From positions 1 through 7,670 of the forward strand of contig JANXVK010000330.1 in the NCBI GenBank assembly GCA_025351675.1: a stretch of DNA of 7,670 bases, in the 5' to 3' direction. Positions 1 through 6,648 of the stretch are shown here, piece by piece. The notes beneath the pieces are model-generated. The model searched no databases. It worked only from the letters and a program-made list of their open reading frames with translations, and had not been told where the DNA came from. A program made the position numbers and the translations under genes. The stretch is from Rhizobacter sp. (GTDB lineage Bacteria; Pseudomonadota; Gammaproteobacteria; Burkholderiales; Burkholderiaceae_C). Every line of letters starts with the position of its first letter. Position 1 is the first letter of the stretch.

Positions 1-53
1 CCCCACGGCGGGCGTGCCGGCGCGAGCCCTGATTGGCAAGAGCAAAGGCAAGC
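1..53. other. Left-edge leader upstream of livH, no gene assigned
   Basis: This short stretch precedes the first gene. Its frame beginning at position 3 is open from the edge and ends at a TGA at 30-32, so it could hold the last nine codons of an upstream gene. Those residues are mostly Arg, Pro and Ala and show no recognisable family tail. I see no clear -10/-35 promoter pair. The only interpretable signal is the ribosome binding site just before livH. Confidence 0.4.
44..48 (+). promoter_or_regulatory. Ribosome binding site of livH (AAAGG)
   Basis: AAAGG lies five bases before the ATG at 54. It supports that ATG over the in-frame TTG at 33, which has no comparable signal. The protein read from 54 also begins like other LivH proteins, with the first membrane segment (GLALGSIYALVALGF) starting about ten residues in. 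Confidence 0.55.
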
Positions 54-971
54 ATGGTCGCGATCCTCCAGGCGGTATTCAGCGGGCTGGCCTTGGGCAG
101 CATTTACGCGCTCGTCGCGCTCGGCTTCAACATCACCCACAACACGACCAAGACGCTGAATTTCGGCCAGGGCGAGTTTCTCGTCGCGGGTGCGTTTGTC
201 GCCGTCTCGGGCGTGCTGCTGCTGTCGGGCAAGGGCCTGACCGGCGCGCTGCTGCCGCAGGACGTGACACTGTGGCGCTACGGCGGCAGCCTCGTGATCA
301 GCATCGTCGTGCTGGGCCTGCTCGGCATCCTGCTGTACTACACCGCGGTGCGGCCGTTCATCGGCCTGCCCGGCCTGGCATGGGTGATGAGCACGATCGG
401 CTTCGGCATCATCATCCAGAACACCGCGCTGGCGATCTGGGGGCCGTCGCCGATGGTGCTGCCCTCGCCGCTCGGCGACACCGTGATCCGCATCGGCGGC
501 GCCGGCGTGCTGCCACAAGAGGTGCTGGTGCTGGTCTCGAGCATCGTCGTGATGCTGTGCCTCGACACCGTGATGCGCAAGACCAAGATCGGCAAGGCGG
601 TGCGCGCGGTCGCCCACAACCAGAACACGGCCACGCTGATGGGCATCAACGTCGCGGCCGTGATCGTGCTGGCGTTCGTCGTCAGCTCGAGCCTCGCCGG
701 GCTGGCCGGCCTGCTGATCGCGCCGATCACGACCGTCTCGGTCTTTATGGGCGTGACCTTGGCGCTGAAGGCGTTCTCGGCCGCGATCGTCGGTGGCCTG
801 AGCAACGCGCGCGGCTGCATGCTGGGCGGATTCTTGCTCGGGCTGATCGAGGCGCTGGTGGGCCTGTGGCATGCCGAGCTGCGCGAGATCAGCATCTTTT
901 TGCTGATCATCATCGTGCTCGTTCTGAAGCCCGAAGGGTTGCTCGGCCAACGCATCTCGGAGAAGGTGTGA
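54..971 (+). CDS. livH: Branched-chain amino acid-type ABC transporter permease, LivH family
   Basis: This 305-residue protein is one of the two inner-membrane permease halves of a HAAT/Liv-type importer; with LivM it forms the channel that takes substrate from a periplasmic binding protein. Seen in the sequence: multiple long hydrophobic segments across the whole length, the family's N-terminal GSIYALVALGFN pattern, a cytoplasmic loop around residues 180-198 (GKAVRAVAHNQNTATLMGI) that matches the conserved LivH coupling loop, the LKAFSAAIVGGL segment from residue 238, and a C-terminal LKPEGLLGQ like the usual RPQGLFG ending. Length is normal for LivH. The ATG at 54 is preferred over a TTG at 33 because of its ribosome binding site. 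The stop overlaps the next start by one base (TGATG), indicating translational coupling. The substrate is not determined: family members carry branched-chain amino acids, amides, urea or other small organics. Family assignment is firm; substrate is open. Confidence 0.93.
   Translation: MVAILQAVFSGLALGSIYALVALGFNITHNTTKTLNFGQGEFLVAGAFVAVSGVLLLSGKGLTGALLPQDVTLWRYGGSLVISIVVLGLLGILLYYTAVRPFIGLPGLAWVMSTIGFGIIIQNTALAIWGPSPMVLPSPLGDTVIRIGGAGVLPQEVLVLVSSIVVMLCLDTVMRKTKIGKAVRAVAHNQNTATLMGINVAAVIVLAFVVSSSLAGLAGLLIAPITTVSVFMGVTLALKAFSAAIVGGLSNARGCMLGGFLLGLIEALVGLWHAELREISIFLLIIIVLVLKPEGLLGQRISEKV
959..966 (+). promoter_or_regulatory. Ribosome binding site and TGATG coupling signal for the LivM-LivG fusion
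   Basis: GGAGAAGG inside the end of livH lies four bases before the ATG at 971. That ATG shares its A with the livH stop (TGATG). This favours 971 over the in-frame ATG at 983, for which the spacing would be 16 bases, and suggests ribosomes terminating on livH reinitiate directly. Confidence 0.65.
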
Positions 972-2803
972 TGGGCAGTGCAATGACGCGACGCGCGCAC
1001 CTGATCGGGCTGGTCGCGGTCGTCCTGTTTCTCGCCGCGGTGCCGTTTCTGACGAGCAACGCGTTCTATCTGAAAGTGCTGTTCCTGATCGCGGTCAACT
1101 ACCTCGCGGCGACCGGCCTGAACGTGCTGGTCGGCCACGCCGGGCAGAAGTCGCTCGGTCACGCCGGGCTGTTCGCGGTCGGCGCCTACACGGTCGCGCT
1201 GCTGACCGCGCGCTGGGGCTGGAACCCGTGGCTGGCCTTCGTCGCCGCCGGCGTGATGGCCGGCATCTTCGGCGTCGTGATCGCGTTGCCGGCGCTGCGC
1301 GTCAAGGGTCCGGCGCTGGCGATGGTGACGATCGGCTTCGGCATCGTCGTTGAGAAGGTCGTCTCGGAGTGGCAGGACGTGTTCGCCGGCCAGCAAGGCA
1401 TCTACGGCGTCGTGCCGCCGTCGTTCGGGAGTCGCGCGTTCGGCGCCGCCGAATGGCTCTGGTTCGCCGGCGCGCTCGCGATCGCGGCGCACCTGATGAT
1501 CCGCTCGCTGCTGCTCGGCAAGTACGGGCGCGCCTTCATGGCGGTGCAAACCGCCGAGGTCGCGGCCGAGAGCGTCGGCGTCAGCGTCTACCGCTTCAAG
1601 GTGCTGGCCTTCGTGATCAGCGCGGTCACCTGCGGCCTCGCCGGCGCGCTGATCGCGCAGCAAAACCAGTACATCAGCTCCGACTTCATCACCTTCAACC
1701 TCTCGATCTTCTTCCTGCTGATCGTGCTGTTCGGCGGCAGTTCGATCTACGGCCCGCTGCTCGGCGCGATCGTGCTGACCCTGCTGGACGCGTTTCTCGC
1801 GCGCTGGCCCGGTCTGCAGCACTTCACCTACGGCGCGCTGCTGCTGTTCGCGTTGTACGTGATGCCCAACGGCCTGGCCGGTGCGATCAAGTCGTTCGTG
1901 CGGCGCGTGATGCCGCGCTGGTTCAGGCAGTCTGCGCTGCCGGCGCCGAGCGACGAATGGCAGCTGCGCGGCGCCGAGATCGCGAAGGCCGACCAGCCGC
2001 TGCTGTCGGCGAAGGCGCTGTACAAGGCCTACGGCGGCGTCGTGACGACGCGCGACGTCGGCATCGAGCTGAAGACCGGCCACATCCACTCGCTGATCGG
2101 CCCGAACGGCGCAGGCAAGACGACGCTGCTGAACATCCTGTCGGGGATCGTGCCGCCGGACCGCGGCACGATTCAGTTCAACGGCGAAGACATCGTCGGC
2201 AAGGCGCCGAACCGGATCTCGCGGCTGGGCCTGGGCCGCACTTTCCAGAACCTGAAGCTGTTCGCCGACATGACGGTGCTCGACAACGTCAAGGTCGGCC
2301 TGCACCGGCTGCTCAAGACCGGCGTCTGGAGCTACCTGCTCGGCCTGCCCGCGGCGCGCCGCAGCGAGCAGGCGGCGACCGCCGAAGCGCTGCAGATCCT
2401 CGATTTTCTCGGCTTGCGCGACAAGGCCTTCGAGCGCGCCGGCAGCCTGCCCTACGGCCTGCAGCGCCGGCTCGAACTCGCGCGCGCGCTCGCGACGCAC
2501 CCGCGCCTGCTGCTGCTCGACGAACCCGCCGCCGGCCTGAACCCACAGGAAACACGCGACCTGATCGGCGTGATCGCGAAGGTACGCGAGAAAGGCATCA
2601 CCGTGCTGCTGATCGAACACCACATGGACCTCGTGATGGCGATCTCCGACCACGTGATCGTGCTCGACTACGGCGACAAGATCGCCGAGGGCAACCCCGG
2701 CGACATCCAGCGCAACCCGCGGGTGATCGCGGCGTATCTGGGCGATGAAGAGCCCGAGGTCGACGCCGACCTCGCACCTGCGACCGGAGCCGGCCATGTC
2801 TGA
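971..2803 (+). CDS. livMG: Fused LivM permease and LivG ATP-binding protein of a Liv-type ABC importer
   Basis: This 610-residue protein combines the second permease half and one ATPase of the importer in a single chain. Residues about 1-310 are LivM-like: hydrophobic segments, the conserved LNVLVGHAGQKSLGHAGLF block from residue 50, the VGVSVYRFK loop from 202, and the MPNG ending near 298. A charged linker of roughly 30 residues follows. The LivG-like ATPase starts near 342, with Walker A GPNGAGKTT (377-385), the LPYGLQRRLELARAL signature from 493 (LivG proteins normally have LPYG rather than LSGG), Walker B LLLLDEP with D517-E518, and switch His550. There is no stop, frameshift or internal start with a good ribosome binding site between the halves, so the fusion looks genuine. 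Fused LivM-LivG proteins are known, especially in Burkholderiales. The end overlaps livF by 8 nt. A frame open further upstream of 971 is only the shadow of livH. Confidence 0.92.
   Translation: MGSAMTRRAHLIGLVAVVLFLAAVPFLTSNAFYLKVLFLIAVNYLAATGLNVLVGHAGQKSLGHAGLFAVGAYTVALLTARWGWNPWLAFVAAGVMAGIFGVVIALPALRVKGPALAMVTIGFGIVVEKVVSEWQDVFAGQQGIYGVVPPSFGSRAFGAAEWLWFAGALAIAAHLMIRSLLLGKYGRAFMAVQTAEVAAESVGVSVYRFKVLAFVISAVTCGLAGALIAQQNQYISSDFITFNLSIFFLLIVLFGGSSIYGPLLGAIVLTLLDAFLARWPGLQHFTYGALLLFALYVMPNGLAGAIKSFVRRVMPRWFRQSALPAPSDEWQLRGAEIAKADQPLLSAKALYKAYGGVVTTRDVGIELKTGHIHSLIGPNGAGKTTLLNILSGIVPPDRGTIQFNGEDIVGKAPNRISRLGLGRTFQNLKLFADMTVLDNVKVGLHRLLKTGVWSYLLGLPAARRSEQAATAEALQILDFLGLRDKAFERAGSLPYGLQRRLELARALATHPRLLLLDEPAAGLNPQETRDLIGVIAKVREKGITVLLIEHHMDLVMAISDHVIVLDYGDKIAEGNPGDIQRNPRVIAAYLGDEEPEVDADLAPATGAGHV
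2786..2789 (+). promoter_or_regulatory. Ribosome binding site of livF (GGAG)
   Basis: GGAG lies six bases before the ATG at 2796 and within the last codons of the LivM-LivG gene. It selects 2796 over the upstream ATG at 2745, which would add 17 residues outside the family pattern, and over the ATG at 2808. The start overlaps the previous stop as ATGTCTGA. Confidence 0.6.
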
Positions 2804-3518
2804 ACCGATGCTGAAAGTCGAAGCGCTCGAAGTGCGCTATGGCGCGATCGACGCGCTGAAGGGCATCTCGCTCGAGGTGCGCGCCGGTGAGGTCGTCACG
2901 ATCATCGGCGGCAACGGCGCCGGCAAGAGCACGCTGATGAAGACGATCTCGGGGCTGGAGCCGGCAGCGGCCGGCAGCGTGCTGTTCGAAGGCCGCGACA
3001 TCACGAAGCTGGCGGGCCACGAACGGGTCGCGCTCGGCATCGCGCAGTCTCCCGAAGGCCGGCAAGTCTTTCCCGACCAGACGGTGCGCGACAACCTGAT
3101 GCTCGGCGCCTATCACCGCAAGATCACACCGGCGCAGCTCGCGGCCGACATCGACGCCCAGTTCGCGATCTTCCCGCGCCTGCACGAGCGCCAGGCGCAG
3201 ATGGCCGGCACCCTGTCGGGCGGCGAGCAGCAAATGCTGGCGATCGCGCGCGCGCTGATGGCCAAACCCAAACTGCTCCTGCTCGACGAGCCCTCGCTCG
3301 GGCTCGCACCGCTGATCGTGAAAGAAATATTCGGCGTGATCCGCAGCCTGAAGAGTCACGGCGTGACGATCCTGCTGGTCGAGCAGATGGCGAACCAGGC
3401 GCTCGCGGTCGCCGAACGCGGCTACGTGCTCGAGACCGGCCGCATCACGATCGAAGGAACCGGCGCCGACCTGCGGCGCGACCCGCGCGTGCGTGCCGCC
3501 TACCTGGGCGAACACTGA
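2796..3518 (+). CDS. livF: Liv-type ABC transporter ATP-binding protein, LivF family
   Basis: This 240-residue cytoplasmic ATPase pairs with the LivG half of the preceding fusion to power the importer. Visible motifs are Walker A GGNGAGKST (38-46, with Gly at the second position where Pro or Ala is commoner), the LivF-type SPEGRQVFP block after the Q-loop, the signature LSGGEQQMLAIARAL from 140, and Walker B LLLLDEPSLGLAP with D164-E165. The LLVEQMANQAL segment puts Gln where other ABC ATPases have the switch His, which is usual for LivF; the His is supplied in the LivG half. The GYVLETGRI and RAAYLG elements near the C-terminus are also typical, and the length matches the family. The gene overlaps LivM-LivG by 8 nt and the next gene by 1 nt (TGATG). 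It therefore links the transporter directly to the oxidation enzymes downstream. Confidence 0.94.
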   Translation: MSEPMLKVEALEVRYGAIDALKGISLEVRAGEVVTIIGGNGAGKSTLMKTISGLEPAAAGSVLFEGRDITKLAGHERVALGIAQSPEGRQVFPDQTVRDNLMLGAYHRKITPAQLAADIDAQFAIFPRLHERQAQMAGTLSGGEQQMLAIARALMAKPKLLLLDEPSLGLAPLIVKEIFGVIRSLKSHGVTILLVEQMANQALAVAERGYVLETGRITIEGTGADLRRDPRVRAAYLGEH

Positions 3519-5191
3519 TGGCCGACGACACCACGAACGCGGCCGACGCGTTCGACTACGTGATCGTCGGCGCCGGTGCGGCCGGCGCGATCCTCGCGGC
3601 GCGGCTCAGCGAAGACGGCCAAGCCAGCGTCTGCCTGCTCGAAGCCGGCCCGCGCGACTGGCACCCGTGGCTGCACATGCCGGCCGGCTACATCAAGGCG
3701 GTGTTCAACCCGACCTATGCATGGCAGTTCAGCTCGGAGCCGAACCCGCTCACACTGAACCGCCGCATCCCGCTGCCGCAGGGCAAGACGCTCGGTGGTT
3801 CGACCTCGATCAACGGCCTGGTCTACAACCGCGGCCAGCGCGAAGACTTCGACGGCTGGGCCGCGCTCGGCAACCGCGGCTGGGGCTACGCCGAGGTGCT
3901 GCGCTACTTCAAGCGCAACGAATCGCACAAAGACGTGCACAACGCGGGCGACGCGCGCCTGCGCGGCCGCGACGGCCCGCAGACGGTCAGCGACATCGAA
4001 TGGATTCATCCGATCTGCGAGCGCTTTCTGCAAGGCGCGCAAGGCCTGGGCATGCCGCGCAACGCCGACTACAACGGCGAGTCGCAAGCCGGCGTCGGCT
4101 ACTTTCAGCGCACGATCGACGGCCGCTGGCGCATCAGCACCGCTCGCGCCTACCTGTGGCCGGCACGCAGGCGCGCGAACCTGACCGTGCGGACGAACGC
4201 ACGCGCGACGCGCATCGTGTTTGATGGGCTGCGCGCGGTCGGCGTGCGCTACGTGAAAGGCACCTCGCTCGCGACAGAACGCACGGTCACGGCGCGTCGC
4301 GAGGTGATCGTCTGTGCCGGCGCGCTGAACACGCCGAAGCTGCTGCAACTCTCGGGCATCGGCCCGGCCGCGTTGCTGCAGTCGCTCGGTGTGGCGGTGG
4401 TGCGTGACCTGCCGGGCGTCGGCGCGAACCTCAGCGACCACTTCTCCGTGCGCATCGTGATGGGCGTGAAGAACACGACAACCATCAACGAGCTGTCGCG
4501 CATGCCGCGCCTCGTCGGCCAGGTCGCGCGCTGGGTGCTGGGCAAGCCGAGCATCCTCGCGCTGAGCCCGTCGCTGGTGCACTGGTTCTGGAACTCTGCG
4601 CTCAAGCGCGCCGGCCTCGACCGGCCTGACCTGCAAGGCGTGTTCACGCCGGCGAGCTACCGCGAAGGCTATGTCGGCATGCTCGACACCTACCCCGGCA
4701 TGACCTGCGGCGTGTGGCCGCACCGGCCCGAGAGCCGCGGCACGGTGCAGGCGCGTTCGGCCGACGTGTTCGCCGACCCGCTCGTGCAGCCCAACTACCT
4801 GAGCGACGAGCGCGATCGCGCGACGCTGCTCGGCGGCATGCGGATCGCACGGCAGCTGCTCAACACACCCGAACTCGCGCCGATCGCGACCAAGGAATCA
4901 CTGCCCGGCCCGCAGGTGCAGAGCGACGACGAGATGCTCGACTTCGCGCGCCGCTACGGCGTCTCGTCGTACCACGTCAACGGCACCGCGAAGATGGGGC
5001 CGGCGACTGATCCGATGGCCGTCGTCGACGCCGAATTGCGCGTGCACGGGCTCGCGGGCCTGCGCGTCGTCGATGCTTCGGTGATGCCGACGATCGTCTC
5101 GGCCAACACCTGCGCCGCGACCATGATGATCGCCGAGAAGGCGGCCGACATGATCCGTGGTCGCGTCGCGCTCGCGGCCCGCCCGCTCTGA
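3518..5191 (+). CDS. FAD-dependent GMC-family alcohol oxidoreductase, first copy
   Basis: This 557-residue flavoprotein of the glucose-methanol-choline family is expected to oxidise a primary alcohol to an aldehyde. Features seen: the FAD dinucleotide fold GAGAAG (18-23) with E42 closing the second strand (VCLLEAGP), GMC signature 1 around GKTLGGSTSINGLVYNRG (89-106), and GMC signature 2 from G268 to G282 ending in SGIG. The C-terminal substrate domain carries the presumed catalytic His486 in YHVNGTAKMG. Ile98 stands where choline oxidase has its flavin-linked His, so FAD is probably non-covalent. The second catalytic position, usually His or Asn (family pattern NTNAPT), reads NTCAAT here, placing Cys532 at that site. 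There is no signal peptide or Tat motif, so it probably acts in the cytoplasm or at the inner face of the membrane. Length fits choline dehydrogenase/AlkJ-like members. The start shares its A with the livF stop; only a weak GGGCGA precedes it, so reinitiation is likely. The natural electron acceptor and substrate are unknown. Confidence 0.9.
   Translation: MADDTTNAADAFDYVIVGAGAAGAILAARLSEDGQASVCLLEAGPRDWHPWLHMPAGYIKAVFNPTYAWQFSSEPNPLTLNRRIPLPQGKTLGGSTSINGLVYNRGQREDFDGWAALGNRGWGYAEVLRYFKRNESHKDVHNAGDARLRGRDGPQTVSDIEWIHPICERFLQGAQGLGMPRNADYNGESQAGVGYFQRTIDGRWRISTARAYLWPARRRANLTVRTNARATRIVFDGLRAVGVRYVKGTSLATERTVTARREVIVCAGALNTPKLLQLSGIGPAALLQSLGVAVVRDLPGVGANLSDHFSVRIVMGVKNTTTINELSRMPRLVGQVARWVLGKPSILALSPSLVHWFWNSALKRAGLDRPDLQGVFTPASYREGYVGMLDTYPGMTCGVWPHRPESRGTVQARSADVFADPLVQPNYLSDERDRATLLGGMRIARQLLNTPELAPIATKESLPGPQVQSDDEMLDFARRYGVSSYHVNGTAKMGPATDPMAVVDAELRVHGLAGLRVVDASVMPTIVSANTCAATMMIAEKAADMIRGRVALAARPL
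3628..3645 (+). repeat. 18-nt direct repeat, first copy, in the first GMC gene
   Basis: This segment encoding the end of the FAD-fold strand (VCLLEA) is identical to 6751-6768 in the second GMC gene. The spacing is 3123 bp, equal to the distance between the paralogs. It is best explained by gene duplication plus protein conservation, not by a separate element. Confidence 0.6.
3777..3795 (+). repeat. 19-nt direct repeat, first copy, at GMC signature 1
   Basis: These 19 bases, encoding QGKTLG of signature 1, are identical to 6900-6918 in the second GMC gene, again 3123 bp apart. Recombination between the copies would remove the aldehyde dehydrogenase and leave one in-frame chimeric GMC gene. 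Common ancestry is the likely origin. Confidence 0.6.
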
Positions 5192-5214
5192 TTCAAGTCC
5201 AAAGAAAGCACACC
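5192..5214 (+). promoter_or_regulatory. 23-nt gap with weak ribosome binding site before the aldehyde dehydrogenase
   Basis: This is the only gap between genes in the window. It is locally A-rich, and AAAGAAAG (5201-5208) sits six bases before the ATG at 5215, a weak purine-rich ribosome binding site. It is too short for a recognisable promoter or terminator hairpin, and I see neither. Confidence 0.45.
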
Positions 5215-6648
5215 ATGAAGCAACTGTTGATCGGCGGCGCGTGGGTCGCGCCGCAATCCGGCGAGAGCCTGCCCGTCATCGCACCGGCCACCGGCGAAGT
5301 CTTCGACCAGATCGCACGCGGCCAAGCCGCCGACATCGACCGCGCCGTCAAGGCCGCGCAGGCCGCACTCGACGGCGCCTGGGGCAAGACCTCGGCGCTC
5401 GAACGCGGCCGCATCCTGATGCGTCTCGCGCAGAAGGTGCTCGACAACGCCGAGGAACTCTCGCAACTCGAAGCGCGCGACGCCGGCAAGCCGATGGCGA
5501 CCGCGCGCAACGACATCCAGGTGCTGGCGCGCTACCTCGAGTTCTACGGCAGCGCGGCTGACAAGATGCACGGCGAGGTGATCCCGTTCACCACCGGCTA
5601 CAACGCGCTGCTGCTGCGCGAGCCGCTCGGCGTGACCGCGCACATCATCCCGTGGAACTACCCGGCGCAGATGCTCGGCCGCTCGATCGCGCCGGCCCTC
5701 GCGATGGGCAACGCGGTCGTGCTCAAGCCGTCTGAAGACGCCTGCATGACGCCGCTGCGCATCGGCGAACTCGCACTCGAATGCGGGCTGCACGCCGGCG
5801 CGCTGAACATCGTCACCGGCCTCGGCGAAGAAGCCGGCGCGGCGCTGACCGCGCATCCGGGCATCGCCTTCGTCACCTTCACCGGCTCGAACGAGGTCGG
5901 CGCGCTGGTGCAGACCGCGGCCGCGAAGAACGTCGTGAAAGTCGCGCTGGAACTCGGCGGCAAGTCGCCCCAAGTGATCTTTGAAGATGCCGACCTCGAC
6001 CGCGCGCTGCCGATCATCATCAAGGCGATCGCGCAGAACGCCGGGCAGACCTGCACGGCCGGCAGCCGGCTGCTGGTGCAGCGCTCGATCTACGACAGCT
6101 TCGTCGGCCGCGTCGCGAAAGCGTTCGCGGCGATGACCGTCGGCACGCCCGAGATGGACCGCGACTGCGGCCCGTTGATCAACAAGAACCAGATGCTGCG
6201 CGTTCAAGGCTACCTCGACCGAGCCAAGCGCGACGGCATCCCGGTGATCGCCGAGGCACCGCTCGATGGCAACCTTCCGAAGGGCGGCTACTACGTCACA
6301 CCGACGCTGTTCGGGCCGGTGCCGGCCGATCATCCGCTGGCGCAGGAAGAGGTCTTCGGCCCGGTGCTCGCAGTGTTCGCGTTCGACGACGAGGCCGACG
6401 CGATTCGGCTGGCGAACAGCACCGAATACGGCTTGCTCGCCGCGGTCTGGACCGAGAACGGCGCACGCCAGATGCGCGTCGCGAAGGCGATCCGCGCGGG
6501 ACAGGTGTTCATCAACTGCTACGGCGCAGGCGGCGGCGTGGAGCTGCCGTTCGGCGGCGTCAAGCGCAGCGGCCACGGCCGCGAGAAGGGGCTGATGGCG
6601 CTCGAAGAGATGAGCAGCACGAAGACGATCCTGCAGTTCCATGGCTGA
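5215..6648 (+). CDS. NAD(P)-dependent aldehyde dehydrogenase family protein
   Basis: This 477-residue ALDH-superfamily enzyme should oxidise an aldehyde to the carboxylic acid, most likely the product of the adjacent GMC enzymes. Catalytic features are complete: PWN with N148, the cofactor-binding Lys171 in VLKPSE, the FTGS motif (222-225), the general base E246 in ELGGKSP, the nucleophile Cys280 in GQTCTAGSRLLV, and EEVFGPV with E379. The C-terminal ELPFGGVKRSGHGREKG block is also typical. Length matches betaine-aldehyde-dehydrogenase-like and general aldehyde dehydrogenases. Motifs do not separate a betaine aldehyde, aliphatic or aromatic preference, so no gene symbol is given. The gene lies 23 nt after the first GMC gene and overlaps the second by 8 nt (ATGGCTGA), between the two presumed aldehyde-producing enzymes. 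It has no signal peptide and is expected to be cytoplasmic. Confidence 0.93.
   Translation: MKQLLIGGAWVAPQSGESLPVIAPATGEVFDQIARGQAADIDRAVKAAQAALDGAWGKTSALERGRILMRLAQKVLDNAEELSQLEARDAGKPMATARNDIQVLARYLEFYGSAADKMHGEVIPFTTGYNALLLREPLGVTAHIIPWNYPAQMLGRSIAPALAMGNAVVLKPSEDACMTPLRIGELALECGLHAGALNIVTGLGEEAGAALTAHPGIAFVTFTGSNEVGALVQTAAAKNVVKVALELGGKSPQVIFEDADLDRALPIIIKAIAQNAGQTCTAGSRLLVQRSIYDSFVGRVAKAFAAMTVGTPEMDRDCGPLINKNQMLRVQGYLDRAKRDGIPVIAEAPLDGNLPKGGYYVTPTLFGPVPADHPLAQEEVFGPVLAVFAFDDEADAIRLANSTEYGLLAAVWTENGARQMRVAKAIRAGQVFINCYGAGGGVELPFGGVKRSGHGREKGLMALEEMSSTKTILQFHG

Noticed and set aside
14..970. Upstream extension of the LivM-LivG reading frame, which stays open from position 14
   Set aside because: It overlaps livH in another frame, and its translation is Arg/Ala/Gly-rich with no membrane segments. 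The LivH frame has clear family motifs, so the extension is a shadow caused by high GC.
2618..2623. His551 next to the switch His550 in the LivG half, where LivG proteins commonly have Asp
   Set aside because: The essential switch His is present and the neighbouring position is variable, so this is not reported as a defect.
338..2797. Long open frame on the minus strand opposite livH and the LivM-LivG gene
   Set aside because: It is antisense to genes with complete family motifs, and its translation is low-complexity, rich in Arg, Asp, Gln and Val. Such antisense frames are usual in GC-rich genomes.
3390..3410. Missing switch His in LivF (Gln in LLVEQ)
   Set aside because: Gln at this position is normal for LivF, including the E. 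coli protein, so it is not a degenerate site.
3500..4723. Minus-strand open frame opposite the first GMC gene
   Set aside because: Its composition is typical of an antisense shadow, and the + strand frame has both GMC signatures.
1480..6040. Many CGATCG and GCGATCGC palindromes, at first sight a repeated motif
   Set aside because: They arise wherever GCG or GTG codons meet ATC (Ala-Ile or Val-Ile) in GC-rich coding sequence. They are not regularly spaced and do not lie between genes.
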